Of a DNA stretch of 64,000 nucleotides, positions 50,001 to 62,694 are shown piece after piece. Source of the DNA: Pampus argenteus (taxonomy: Eukaryota > Chordata > Actinopteri > Scombriformes > Stromateidae); NCBI GenBank assembly GCA_036937835.1, contig CM072876.1, positions 12,279,501-12,343,500 of the forward strand, written 5' to 3'. Below the pieces are notes generated by a model. That model made no database searches. It saw nothing but the letters and a program-made list of their open reading frames with translations, and was not told the origin of the DNA. Made by a program: the position numbers and the translations under genes. Positions within the stretch are counted from its first letter, which is position 1. The number at the start of each line of letters is the position of its first letter.

Positions 50001-53000
50001 ATGATGTGTAAAGCCTCATTAATTGTGTGCTGTACTTTTCTATCAAGTGGATGAAAAAAGTCTCAAAGACCAAATCCAAGCACTCAAAAAAGAGAAGACT
50101 GATGTTCTCACCAAAATGTCTGAACTCCAGAAACAGGTAAGAAATAATGACATCAATAAGATACTTAATTAAAAGCATATTTTATTATTTCTGTAACCCA
50201 CTCATCGTTTTCTTTTTACTTTCTTTTTTTAAGACTGAAAAACTGAAAGAAAATCAAAAACAATCCGTGGAAACTGTTAGTTCTACAAAAAAAAGGATGC
50301 AAGATCTGGAGGTAAGATCTCGTTAGTAAGCTAAGTAAAATGAGTTCTTAGGGCTGTCAGTCAAGTTTCTCTCTTTACTTTTTTGCAGAGTAAAGTTTTA
50401 GAAGCAGAAACACAAAATGAACAGATGGCTGAAGAAAATAACACATATGCAAAACTGCTCAAAGCAGAGCGGGAAAACTCTCAACAAAATGAAACTCGGG
50501 TAATTTTTAGAAATAATTTTTTTTTTGCCATCATGTAATTACTTAAGATGTCGTCTCAAATTCCTGATGATGCTTAATGGTTTCTTTGACAGATTGAGAA
50601 ATTGGAGAAGTCAAACGAGAAGCTGCAGCTTAGCAGAAAAAAGATTCAGGAAGCACTCTCTAAGGTACTAATACTTGCACAATCTTTTGAATGTTGCAAG
50701 ACTGCCGGATTATATGATGCTTTTGGTTTCAGTGTATCTAATAAACAATGTGTTTGCCGTAGACTGCTGTTCTTCTGGACGAGGCCAAGATTCGTGAAAA
50801 TGCACGAAATGTCCAACACAAATGTCTTGAGAAAGAGTATGCGACACTAAAAGACGAAAATAAAACGGTAAGACAATATGTAGGTTCTTAAATGTTTAGA
50901 TGGTTGCTGAAGCATGTTAACAGACATCTGACTTCTGTAAATATGTTTGTATTTCATAACATTTTATTAGAAATAAAGTGTTTTTCTGAGGTCCTCTCCT
51001 AAAATTGCCTATTGTTACAGCTCAAGGCTACTATTAAGACCTGGGAGGACAAACACAAGGATCTGAGTGAACAGATTAAAGTCTATCAGAAGTCTCAGAA
51101 AGAGCTGGAGGACTCGGTGGTGCTCAAAGATCACAACGTGGAGGTCAGTCATGATTTTTATTATTTGTCAGCAGGTGTTTAAGAAAAAAAGTCTTGCATT
51201 AAATGATTGACTGATCACACGGATATGTCTCCTGGCAGGTGCTGTCAGACCTTCTGGCAGACCTGGACGCTTGTGATTTACAAAAAGGTGACACCAAAGT
51301 TTTAGCCAACGGTGAAGTAGCACCTGGTAAGTCTGACTGTCACTACTTCAGCAAAAACAGTAATATCGGTTTTGTGTGGATGGTTTGAGTAGATGAACTA
51401 CTGTGAATACATTCTGATTTTTATTCAGATTTATTCAGTTTTGTTTTTTAAAGGTTAATTTAACAAACAGTATGAAGTTATATTATCTTGAGCCTTAATT
51501 TTAGCTTACAACATGTTTAATGCTCTCGTACAGATAAGAAGACTGCCATAAAGAACAGGATCAAGCAAATGATGGATGTTTCCCGGGTAAGACGACATGA
51601 TATTGATTTAAAGCTCACTATAATAATGCCTGGAAGTTAAATGTGTGCCCCCAGCAATGTATATTTCTCAAAGGATATGTCATTTACGTGATTCCTCTCA
51701 GGTCCAGACCACTCTCACCGTAGTTGAAGAAGAGCGAGATCGCTTCATGACAAAACTGCTGAATGAAGAAAAGAGTAGAAAGGCACTGGAAGGTACGTTA
51801 GGTCATTAAAAAAAACAGTTTTGTTGCCAAATTGTGTAGTTCAGTGTCGTATAATTATACTGAATATCATGTTTTGCAACAGAACAACACCAGGAGCTGG
51901 AACACGCAATCGCAACCATGAAAAGTGAGAAGAGTCATTTTGAAAACCAGTTCAAGATCCTCCAGCAGAAAAACGAAATCATGGTTGAAATGTACCAACA
52001 AAAGGAAAATGCTTTGCAGCAGTAAGTGAAGCATCCGGCAGTTATTCTTCACTTTGTTGCTACAAGTTTACAGCATGTCTGAATATTTGCATAGTTTGAA
52101 ATACCATTGATATCAAAGTTGGAGCAGTATTGAAAATATTTTCTATAGTTCTTAGCTTTCCCTGGCTCGTTATTTCACCATAATGATGCTGTGAGGAATA
52201 AGCTGTGCTATAAAGCATAATCCAGTCCAATGTTGAATGATAAAGATGCATATGAACTTCATAAGAGGTGTGTTTCTGGGGTTTCACAGGAGATTAACAA
52301 AGGAGGAGCTGGAGCGTCGGAGCAAAGAGAATATGTTGTCAGAGGTGGGAGGAAAAGCCGTCGAGGCTGAGGAGCAGGTTAAAGTCTTGAGGCAACGCAT
52401 TAATGAAATGGAGGAGCAAATGAAGAAGACTGAGGAGGTCTATAAAGAACAGGTAGACTCTTGTTAAAATTGACGTTTGCGTTTTGTTTTTTTATGAGAA
52501 AACACAAATCTTACCTGACTGAATTTCTTTTTTCTTTTAGATAAAAGAACAGGAAAACAAAACTCACTCAAACTGGGTAAGTTGCACAAGGTGTCAGGAT
52601 TTATTCATAAATGTATGTAGCTGGTATTATAAGATACTTATTCTACATTTTTGTCTCCAGGTAAATGCTCGTAATGCAGAGCGAGCTCTGAATCAAGAGA
52701 AGCTTGAAGCATCAAAGCTTCGTGAAAAGTAAGTGAAGCAGCGATTTGGGGTTTTGTGTTTTAAATCAGTATCGGCATATTTCACTATTTTCTAACATGT
52801 CAAAATGATAAATTAAGAACATTCTGGGCACATTAATCACTGAAAATAATCCGTGTCCATGAGTTTTTTTGAGGGTTTTTTTTCTCACCCCTTCACAGAC
52901 TGGCTGTACTAACCTCCCAACTAAACGAGCGCCGCGCTCCTCTCTTCAGACCGAACTCTGGACAACCTGCAGGTCCTCGCCAAGGTCAGCAGGCCCCACA

Positions 53001-55654
53001 CACGTTCTCTGCTGTTGTCTTCTTACTTGTACACTTCTCGCAGAGCTTTGAGCAGGCGAAGCTGTTTTCTTTTTTCTTTTTTTTTCCTTTCTTGACAATG
53101 AGCAGTTAAATGTTGTCTCGATGGGTACTTGACTTTCTCAGGAGAGCCTGGAACATGGACCTCTTCATTGTACAGATTGTCATGTTTTCTTTTTCTTTTC
53201 TTTTTTTTTTAAACTGGTTTGATCGTGACAGGTGATTCATATGGGCCCTCTCCTGTGAGTGGGGGAGCCCCATCCCCTCCATTAATGATAGAGGGTCCCA
53301 GACGGCCACCCTCTGCCCCAGTGGGGCGAAGAATTGACCCGTTTGGTGAGTCCTGATGGATTACTTCAACTACTTTGATTCTCACCACATCAACCTCATC
53401 CACTACAACCTCGTGTTGCTCCTCCTTCCACACTCCTGACCTTTGTGATTCTTTTCAGCTGTTTCATCTTGAGCTCTTCCTTTTCATTTCTTCCTAGTGT
53501 GTAACTCCTACATCTCCTCGGTACCTCTGCCTTCAACTCCTTTTTTCCTGCTCTTGTTTTATTGCTTTTAGTTGAATCATTTAGAAGTGTTCTTTTCTGT
53601 AAAGTTTTTTTTTGTTGCTGTGGAAATGTGCTTCACCAATTGTGTCTTTTGAAGCTTCTTACTATGAGTGACACAGTCCTACATCCAGGCAGCTCTGGTG
53701 AATCAGATTATCTGAAAACTAATAATTATTTAATAAAGAAGGATGTTCTTTCCTAACTATATCTTTGATTGTCACCGTTAAATCATGAATTTAATTTGAA
53801 ACCAGGTTTTCAGGGTCTTTATAATAATCCAGAATACTGCTGTCCCCATGGATTAGTGATCAGATGTCTTCGCCTTTGTAATGCTTGATTTGCTCTCCCT
53901 ATTATCTTCCCGGGAAAAGTGCTTTGGTTTTATTATTCATTTATTCATTCAGCATCTTGTTTTCTTCTCCCTTCAGGTCCACGACCTCCGTCAGACCCAC
54001 ATGGTCGTTACCCTGACAACAAACACATCTCTGGGATAGGTGAGATGCTACATTCTGCAGTCTCAGGTTTCAGATGTTCTTAAACAACTTGGCTGTTTTT
54101 AAAGTTATGCTATCCTCCTTTTTTTTTTTAGACATGATGGGACCCCGCAGCTCATCGCCATCCAACATGGATATATCTGTAAGTCTTTTTCTCATAAGAT
54201 TCTAATACTCAGTCATTTTTATACAATACCTTCCACATTCGCTTTGTGTATGTCCTTGCTCTGAAACAGACACAAGCAGTAGATCCACAGATTAAAGCAG
54301 AGACTCAGGCTGAGGCCTCCACAGAGAGTCCAGAGCCAGTGAGTACAGAGGCTGTCCAGTTGAGGTGTGAAGGTGTATGCAAGCACTCCACCCCCTCTTC
54401 TCCAAAGCTGGATTTGGGAAGAGATTTAATGAATGTGCTTTACTGGGCTGACTAAAGCTTTTGGGCTGAGTGTGCGCTTTCACTTGTTCTCACTTCACTG
54501 AAGGAAGCAGTGACTCTTCATCAAGACTGAACTGCAGCAGTGCAAATGTGTCTTGGAAAATGTTTGGGTCTTTAAAGGTTGCAAAGTATGTGTGTCAGAA
54601 GTTACAGATTTGTTTTCATTAAAAGAATCATGGTTTGTGGTTACTGGTCATGTGATTGAGCTCTGACTAAATGCACTTTTGTTGGGAGTAAATTGTGTGG
54701 TTTGTGGATCTCGTCACTGCATGACTAAAATGTTAATATGTCTCGAGTCACTTACAGAACCAACTAAAATCTTAAGTGACTGCATTTAAGGAACCAGTAT
54801 TCTACACTTTCTCATTATCTGTATTAATCTGTCTTTTTCAGGGTCCCGGATCCTTCTTAGTGTCGCCGATCAGGGACTCACCTGGCCCCGGGCCCCATGA
54901 GCCACTACTCCCTCCCGGACCCCATGGCCGCCTCCCACCAGCCGGACCTTACAGACCCCCACGACCCGGCCTCTACCATCTGCCACCTGGACCACATGGT
55001 CCAAATGTACCGCCTCATCTTCACGGGCCTCCACTACCCGCCAACGGACACCCAGGTATGCCACTGCCTGGACCAATGGGAGGAGAGTTTGGGCCTCGCC
55101 CCGCCAATGGACATGCATTCCACCCAAGACCAGGCCCTGGTCATGTCGTTGATCCTCGGGGTCCGCCGCCACCACACTTCCGTCCCCCACCGCTTCATCA
55201 CATGGGGCCAATGCCGCTGCCGCCACACAGTACGTTTCACCTTTTAATTTTGTTTACAGCACATCAGCAGTTTGGTGACTTCAGTGCTGGGAGGTTACAT
55301 ACCAAACTAAAAAAATCTGAATCAGTTTTATTAGCCAGGTTTGAGTGTTAGGGATGTTTTTTAACCTCTCAACGCTAATGTATTTCCCTTTTCAAATGTC
55401 CTGCAGGTGTTCGTGGGCCTATGGGACCACGTCCACCCTTCCCTCCTGACATGCGCTTCCCAGGACCGCGTGACCACACCAGCCCACCAATGGACCTGCC
55501 TCCAGGCGTCCCACCCCATCCCGGACATGGTGTTGCTTATGGTCAGGCTCAACCTGATGCCATCCAGAACTCGGCAGGCGGTGACAGCGGCCCAGGTCAG
55601 CTGAAGCGGGAGGCCTCTCAGGACTCAGCGAGGCCAGCGATGGTCAAGCCTTAA
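41090..55654 (+). CDS. MIA3: MIA SH3 domain ER export factor 3 (TANGO1), long form
   Basis: Twenty-eight coding exons with compatible phases give 1748 aa (human 1907). Exons: 41,090-41,210; 42,191-42,324; 42,462-42,548; 42,670-44,731; 45,650-45,976; 46,437-46,567; 49,285-49,416; 49,934-49,955; 50,048-50,136; 50,234-50,311; 50,389-50,499; 50,593-50,664; 50,763-50,867; 51,021-51,143; 51,239-51,326; 51,534-51,586; 51,702-51,792; 51,883-52,021; 52,290-52,452; 52,541-52,576; 52,661-52,728; 52,899-52,984; 53,232-53,345; 53,977-54,039; 54,132-54,178; 54,270-54,338; 54,842-55,229; 55,407-55,654. Residues 1-23 are a signal peptide. An MIA-type SH3 domain (CRGKAVADF, IYVYYKLSG, FGYFPKDLL) spans about 34-112. 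An acidic luminal region encoded mainly by one 2-kb exon runs to about 930. A hydrophobic segment lies near 930-954, a transmembrane helix at 976-998, coiled coils to about 1415, then a proline-rich tail. It anchors at ER exit sites, binds cargo receptor HSP47 through the SH3 domain and SEC23/24 through its tail, and drives collagen export. An in-frame ATG at 41,021 exists, but 41,090 directly precedes the signal peptide and has a better start context. Confidence 0.97.
42670..44731 (+). CDS. MIA3: MIA3 giant acidic luminal exon
   Basis: A single 2062-bp exon encodes residues 115-801. After the conserved ETDFVCFD motif that closes the SH3 region, it is dominated by Glu and Asp with scattered Ser, Thr and Pro and no recognised fold. 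A more ordered, better conserved stretch lies near its end (RDHFNEENMERFRRILGLRN, then long helices). The exon is bounded by TTTTCAG|G and G|GTAGGT. The open frame runs on into the intron for 96 further codons. Confidence 0.95.
47400..47973 (+). promoter_or_regulatory. MIA3: Probable internal MIA3 promoter for the short form
   Basis: This stretch inside MIA3 intron 6 has more CpG than the rest of the intron (GAACGTCGCACGG, CCCCGTGTTG, CAACCGGTGC, ACGACTACCGGG) and lies just upstream of the alternative first coding exon at 47,974. That is the position and composition expected of an internal TATA-less promoter. Start sites are not visible. Confidence 0.6.
47974..48051 (+). CDS. MIA3: Alternative first coding exon of MIA3: TANGO1-short N-terminus
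   Basis: An ATG at 47,974 opens 26 codons starting MEGDTLTRPVMDLEHLYLFF and ending LKELQH, closed by a strong donor (CAT|GTAAGT) in phase 0. Joined to the shared exon at 49,285 it reads into LISLLPEEWRPGD and the transmembrane helix with no frame change. The full product would be 820 aa; human TANGO1-short is 785 aa and likewise starts with a short unique leader upstream of this exon. The short form lacks the SH3 and luminal regions, so it keeps the coat-binding, coiled-coil and membrane parts but not cargo recognition. The exon is too short to appear as a long open frame and is called from splice phase and family knowledge. Confidence 0.85.
49648..49700. repeat. 3' tail of a fish retroelement in MIA3 intron 7
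   Basis: AAGTGAATTTCCCCGTTGTG followed by GGATAAATAAAGTAATT matches the tail of a LINE/SINE-type repeat very common in teleosts. Only the tail is present. Confidence 0.6.
54842..55654 (+). CDS. MIA3: MIA3 C-terminal proline-rich exons (27 and 28)
   Basis: These two exons encode about 211 residues that are mostly Pro, Gly, His and Arg, including PPPPHF, RPPPLHHMG and PPFPPDM. In TANGO1 proteins this cytosolic tail binds SEC23/SEC24 through repeated PPP motifs and slows coat assembly so large carriers can form. Exon 27 ends A|GTACGT, exon 28 begins after CCTGCAG, and the stop is at 55,652-55,654. High GC content contrasts with the surrounding introns and creates long antisense shadow frames. 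Confidence 0.93.
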
Positions 55655-56150
55655 AAACGCCACCTGCTACAGCAGAGGACCCAAACCCATCACATTAACG
55701 ACCTAGATCCAGTCCAAACATACATCATGATTATTTTCATATTTCAGTTATAAAATAAAAACTGCAATGATGTTTATTAAAGAAAACATGGTCCTTAAAT
55801 TTATAATTATGTCTGAAATTGTCAGGAGTTGAAAGGGTTGCCACTTTTTAAACAGCTTATTGTGCAATAACAGTTCATTATATACCAGAGGATTTTCAGT
55901 TGTGTTGATCTTTTAAAAAAATATATAGCAATGATTTTTAAGGAGCGAAATGTTTTTAATGTCATTTCCTGTGGAAATTATTTTAAAAAAAGAAGGGAGG
56001 TTTAGTTTCTAGCATTTCAGGAATACCATCATTTTCTCAACGATGCTTTAGAACCGACTGTAAAGCAAATGTGTAATTTGATGGCCAGATGTATAACTTA
56101 TTTTACTATGTTGGTAGAACTTTTAATAATAAAGAATGTAAACGCTGTTG
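55655..56150 (+). other. MIA3: MIA3 3'UTR
   Basis: Two AATAAA hexamers follow the stop: 55,754-55,759 and 56,128-56,133. The second is followed by GTTGGTGTTATG, a GT-rich downstream element, and is the better site. Both MIA3 forms would share it. Confidence 0.7.
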
Positions 56151-57050
56151 GTGTTATGCTATCAACCAGTTACAGTTCACTTACAGAGGATCTTTTTCAT
56201 ATCATTTGCAACATGTGGCTAAGGCCTTTACTTGACTGGGAAAAATAAGGCATACATCTGAGCTGTTACTGAGTCAGAAGCCTTAATTAATTAATCTTTA
56301 GGACAGTTAAATGAAACCTTTTTTCATTCTACCTTTGGTTTTACTTGGCCTGCTTTTGAGATATCTGTGAAATCTCTGCCTCCACCCAAATACAGTTAGG
56401 GTGAAATTCTGTTTGTGGTCCCTCCTGTTTGAAAAATTGCATAATAAATACTGTATTGGTGCCCCTGTCACTGGTTAATATAGAGACCTCACTTTGAACA
56501 GTTTTTCTTAGAATTATATTTTATAATGGAAAGGAAAACTAAAATTTAAAAACTGTTTTTAATGATTTCATTATTTGCATAGATTCTAAAAATCAAAAAA
56601 CAGCGGACAACAAGTGGCCGTCAAAGATTCGTACGGTATTTAAATTTACTGGTTTAGCCCAACCACAGAGATTCAGTTTACAATTATATAAACTAGGAAA
56701 AACAGCAAATGGTCACATTTAAGAGAATGTTTGATTTCATTGCTTGATAAATGACTTGAGCAGTTAATCGATAATGAATTGATAATGCCAGCAGCTCTGA
56801 GGCTGTACTAAAGGCTAACAAATTAACTTAACTAAAACGTAACGTGTGCCAGAGGCTGATGAGAAAGTTTCATTTGAATTTCATTAAAATCCATTCAAGA
56901 ATAAGAACATATGCTTCATATTTATCCAGTGACAATTTAAAAAGTCCAAAAAGTCACGTTGCTCATCCCTCGTACCAAATGTTGAGGGTTGATAAGAAGG
57001 TTTGATATTGGCAGAAACCACACATGCTGTCTGTTCAATGCACCAAATAG
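56151..57050. other. MIA3-AIDA tail-to-tail spacer
   Basis: AT-rich sequence with no credible exons. The two genes converge here. The 3' end of AIDA is not fixed, so part of this spacer could be AIDA 3'UTR. Confidence 0.5.
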
Positions 57051-58818
57051 CCTCATTTGAAGTTTATTAGAAATGAAAAGCATTGTAAATGTTTGATACA
57101 ATTCCCCTCAACCTGTCAACAAAACTAAAACACTCACCAGTTCTCAGTCCGACCACATCATAGCGCTTCATACATACACACAGTTACTATTCATCAATTA
57201 TTAGTGTATCTTACAGTTAATTTACAGTCCTGAATATTGTGACATTACAAAAATAAAATCTAAAATCAAATATTATAATGTTTTAATGAATCTATATAAA
57301 GTTACATGCAACCTCATTTTTTTTTAAAAGCCCTTTATGACAGGGTGGGTGACAACCGAAGAGAAAAACAATCCTTGGTCAGTCCATAATCCCCGATAAA
57401 TGCATTCTCTACACACAGTCCCATGTAAGTAATGGTCAAATATAACTGTGGATAGAAGATAGATAGAAAAAACATTATGTTTTGATCTATACTGGATTAA
57501 AAACTTCCTGGCCTGTGACAAACATCTGTGTAAATCAACAGGAACACTGCATTTCTGAAAACAACTGGGCTCACGCTGAATACAGAATACACATCCACAA
57601 CATGCAAACCATGCTGCATCCAGTTTACTGCCTGTGCATTTATAAAACTTCATAATTCAATACATAGTGAAGCATTAACACCGACATGTGTGGACTGTCA
57701 GGATTAATTATAGTATAAAAATCTGCCATTGAAAATCAATTATTGCAAGAATTTTGCAAAGGCCAACACAAGTTTTAAAAATGATTACACTTAATGTCAC
57801 AAGCTGTAAGGAACAATGTACAGCAAGGAAAGTTGTACATTATCCTGCTTATTACACAACCACTTAACTAAAGAAATTGATAATTTGACACTGATTAAAA
57901 ATCATTTGTGTCTATAGCAACGGTCTGTCATTCATAACATCGTTCTGCTATTCAGAAATAACAGAAAATAGGATGTTCATAATTGACTCAGAATCAGAAT
58001 TCGACAAAGTTGTGTAATAAATAAAATGCAACACATAAGTGCACCATGTTACAGTATAAATGCCCCTGCTGAATCCAATACTGTCTGTTTACTGAACACT
58101 AAACCATTAGAGTCTGTCACCAGAATAATTAAGATTTATTTTTTATTTATTATAGTTTTTGTTTTTTAAATGGGCCCACTCTTAAAAATGTTGCTCCGTA
58201 GCACCACTAGTGTTCAACAACGTCGCAGGGAACCTTTAAGTTAAAGTAGTCAGAAAAAAAAGGAAACTAAATGTTATGAAATGGGACGTGACAGCCGGAC
58301 AGATTATTCAACAGCATTATATGATCATTTGAAATGAGTTTATAATAGCTTTAATATTCAAACCCCTCCATTTATCAATTGATTATAACTGAACACTGTA
58401 AACGTCTAGACGAGCTGGATGATGACAGACTTTAGGAATGCACTTATGGTGGCTTGCTGAGGCGGACTGTGTGCAATGACTTCCTCAACGACTCTACATC
58501 TGTTTGACAGAAGTTGACCAAAGTCCAACAGATGGAACAAACACATGACAACCCTGTATCTCCAAATAGTTAAAACACTGTCATGATTAGGGTGCAACAG
58601 AAGGAAATTTATAAAAAAAAAAGCAAAACTAATGTGGCAGTCTGAGCGGATGTGATTAATGTTTGGCTCAGTTCATGTAACTTCATATACTTAAGGGGGA
58701 AAAAAACAACAACTTTGATTTAGTATTGCTGGATGTGATGAGGTGGAACTCCACATTTTGCTGGATGTGGATGTACGACAGATAAAAAGAGGATTAAGGT
58801 TCAAGGCGTGCCCTCAAT
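57051..58818 (-). other. AIDA: Probable AIDA 3'UTR
   Basis: On the minus strand AATAAA signals occur at about 58,150-58,135 and near 57,067-57,062. The distal one is followed by TATTTGGTGCATTG, a plausible downstream element. Which is used, and therefore UTR length (0.7 or 1.75 kb), cannot be decided here. Confidence 0.45.
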
Positions 58819-61708
58819 TTAGCTGTCCCTGTGCAATGTTTGATGAAGATGGAGATAAAGTGGTTTCTTGGTTAGAAGCTGCAGTTTCTTCCTCTTGAAG
58901 TCTGTGGGCTTCTTGTATCTGAAATTCAATAAAGTACAATAATGTGTTTCGTGATCTCAGGCACAAAGGAATCCCACAAAAATGTTATGCTCTCCGTTGA
59001 CTCACAGTTCAATTACGATGGGTCCGGGTTTGATCTCATCCATTTCCAGGAAGGCAAAACATTTTGTGCTGGTAAACCTCTTTTTGGGTTTGTAGTGCTT
59101 GAATTCAAAGAAGATAGCTGCTCCTGGAAGATTTAACAGTGCGGGTTATGAGACGCAATCATTTCTTCACTAGGTATTGAATTTCTTTGAAACTCCAGCC
59201 TTTGAAATTTCCAGCCTCTTCTATTTTTTGAACAACACTCCCTACATGTACATGTTATATTTATAATAACTCCATATTGTCAGTTTGGATCAAGGCTGGA
59301 TTGAACTGTTAAGATTGGATTGAACCTGCTGTCCCTTATCAATCCTGCACCTCCCATATTTTACTCTATACACATTGTGCATGTATCCTTAGATTTTTTA
59401 TGTTTTATATGTCCTTGTGGGCTTTGTGATCTGCGTGTAAGCAGTGTTCACACATCGCATTCATAAAATGGGCCCCAAAAAATCTGGACTGGGTTTTTTA
59501 GGATTATTTTTTGGGGGGAATTTTGCCTTTATTTGAGAGTCAGATTTAAAAAAAAGGGGAGAGAGAGAAAAAAAAGGAAGGTCCAGCCGGGAATTGAGTC
59601 ATGTGATGATGTCTTAGCTAGTAAACACGACAGTGATGTATGAATCAGTTGCTAGGAAACATCTGTCGTGTTGTCCAATAAGACGTAAAAAAAAAAATCA
59701 TGTTAACAGTAAGTCACTGTAGCATCCCGAGCTGTATCATAACAATCCTGTGTGAGTCGTGACTTTGTTTTATTTATATCAGCTTATGTGAAACATGTTT
59801 GTTTTAGAATTATTAGTATTAATGCAGTTTACAGCGAGATATCTGATCATGTTAGACGTGACGACCATATTCCATCATAGGTCAGGTGTTAGCAAGCTAA
59901 CATTAGCTTTGTTAGTTGGTTCATTCACCTGCAGTTAGTGGGTGTAGTAGCAACAAGTAAGAACAGGTTTATGTGCAGCCGGTTATAATTTAGTAAAGTA
60001 AACACTGATGTAACTATAGGCAAAGTTTGAACTGCTGCAGCAGCTGGCTCCACGACACTCGCCCAATTTACACACTCGGTAATCCAGCGTTTCTTTGTAT
60101 GAAGTCTCAGGTGTTACCTTTGGGTAATTTCTCCACATGCCTTTGGATCTCTACATCAATAGTGAAATGAATGTAGGTGTCTTCCTTTCTGCTGGCCACA
60201 GGAGTGTCCTGCACTGGGTTCACATCTATACCGTTCAAATCTGCAGGAAGAGAAACAGAGAAAAGACAGAAAATAGAGAGAATAAGAAGAACCACTCCAG
60301 ACAAATAGGGTGTGTCTGTAACCTGAACCCAGCGGCAGTGGAGATCTTTAGTCCGGGCACCGAACATTTCAGACGTGCAGGATAGGATGGAGATCAATAC
60401 CTTTGACACTAATGGTCATGTAAGGGTCAATGCATTGCCCGGCATCCTTCAACCCAATTTTTTCAATCTTTATTGTGAGCAGTGTCATCCCAGGCTCTGA
60501 AGGTAACCGTGGCAACAAGGTACCTGTAGGGGACAAAGGTGACTGAAATTAGCAGTTGGCTATCGCAACAAAGTGAGTGACATCACCAGCAACGTTTTCA
60601 GTAGCATGCTTTTTTTAATCACCAGATGACAGGTTTAGTGTTGAATTACCATTTAAATTATAAATTGACATCTACTACTATGCTGGCCTGTAAATATCTG
60701 CTTTTCAGAAAGACAGATGATGGAAGAAAGATATATTTTGTCTGTGCTGGCTTAAAAAGAAGGTGGCTCCGTGTTAGCAGAAGAAATAAAATATACAAAT
60801 CACAATACAAAAGAAGCACCCGATCCTAAAATTACAATCTAAAGCTTTTATTTTTCTTCTATAATACAACAAGTCCTGTAATTTCTACTGAAAAGATACG
60901 ATAAAATAAAACACATCCGCCATGCACTGGATTAGAGGACAAATGTAGACGCTGCTTGCTTGTTGATAAAGTCATACCTTGCAAAGCTGCAAATGAAGCA
61001 GGCAGGTAGGAATGAGCGATGAAGCCATGCACAGCACCGACAGGAAGGACAAAAAGACACACGGTCAAACAGCTCTCCAAAACAGGACAACATGACCAGG
61101 CAAACATCCCAGACAGCTGGTGTGTTTGATAAACTGTTATCGGCGGGCGTACAGTACCGGGAGCTCGTGGGGGGAAAGCTTCTGTAGATCCTGCTCCTGC
61201 TGCAGCATCCTCCTCCTCCTCTAGCTCTAGGTTCTCTTCTTCACCCGGAGCGAGAATTTTCCTGACAAAAAGCGAAATTTAAGCACTTATACACCTTACA
61301 CACACCTTATAATTCCAAGCAGAGTATTTTTTACATGTCTTTAAACATGGAGGAGAGCATTAAGGTGTATTTTGGAAGTGTTTGCGGTGCTCTTGAGGGT
61401 GCTAAGAGGGTATGAAGCATGGAAAGTAATCCAAGGAATTATAACAACAGACTTTGTAGTGATGTGTATTTACCTTAAGGGCACTGGCTGGACATCATAG
61501 GGAAACTCTTTGTTGTAGGTCAGTATATTTTTAATAACTAGTGACCAAAAAAAAGGAGAAAAATATGAATGTAGGAGATCAGGATACTCAAGAGTATTAA
61601 CAAATGAACACTTCCTTCCCAGTTTGTAAACTTACTGCTTTCCAGTTTCTTCAGGTCTTCTAACTTGAACTCCTCTTTTGACTGTGTGCACTAAAGAAGA
61701 CCAGTTAT

Positions 61709-61746
<38 letters not shown>

Positions 61747-62657
61747 GAGTTCATATGAAAACAGACAATTGTAGGCACCACGACGGTAAAAGACAAGTCA
61801 ATAAATGCTTATTTTTTAAGATTTAATTGCGTGATGTTTTTTCTCCACAAGAATTATATATATATATATATATACATATATATAGTGTGGAGAAGGCTTG
61901 GACTCAGAACATCAGTATTTCTAAAAATAAATAAATAAATAAATAAAATAAAAATGCATGTTTGTTTTAAGTATACAAACCTGCAAGCTGACACTTCTCA
62001 TCTCCAGGCATGTTGCAATCTTCCCTAAAGTTTTCTACAGAAACCAAAAAAAATACATGTCAGTGTATGAAAAGTCCCTGATGTTTCTGTCTAGAGGATG
62101 TAAAAGAAAAGAAAATCACCTTCTGTTCCTCTGTGAAGTCTGATGAATTTGTTGACTGGACTTCTTTTTGCAGTTGTCGTGCCAGACTAAATTGAACCAA
62201 GAACAAACGCAGTTAGAAACTCATACATCACACATTTCACAAAATAAAACTTTTTAAATATTCTTGGGATGCAAGGTGGCTGTATTTAAATATACATGCG
62301 CCCCCTTGTGGTCAAAGAAGGAAAAAATAAGAATGCAAGCTACACATTTTGTACCATTAGTGCAAACTGGAATAAAAACATTAATGAGTTGACCAAGCAG
62401 GTGACATTTTGAATTGTTTCTGGACAGTCTCGTTTTGAAGGGGAAGCATTATTCACTAAACAGATGAACTCCATCTATAACAATGAGAGGGTGTGGCTGA
62501 CTATTTCTCAATACTCTGAGGAATATTGGCCCGGTTCTGCACTGCATGACACATAGTGTAGCACATCTATTACAGACTCCAGTAAAGGACTCACCCTCAA
62601 ACTCAAACTGGTGGTGAATGAAGCTGGGATGCAACAAACAGCACACACACACACATC

Positions 62658-62694
<37 letters not shown>

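Noticed and set aside
54246..54455. Alternative MIA3 end by reading through exon 26
   Set aside because: The exon has a good donor (CCA|GTGAGT) and the next exon continues in phase; read-through adds 39 unremarkable codons.
54870..55226. Antisense frames over the MIA3 proline-rich exon
   Set aside because: GC-rich proline codons leave the opposite strand free of stops; no independent support.
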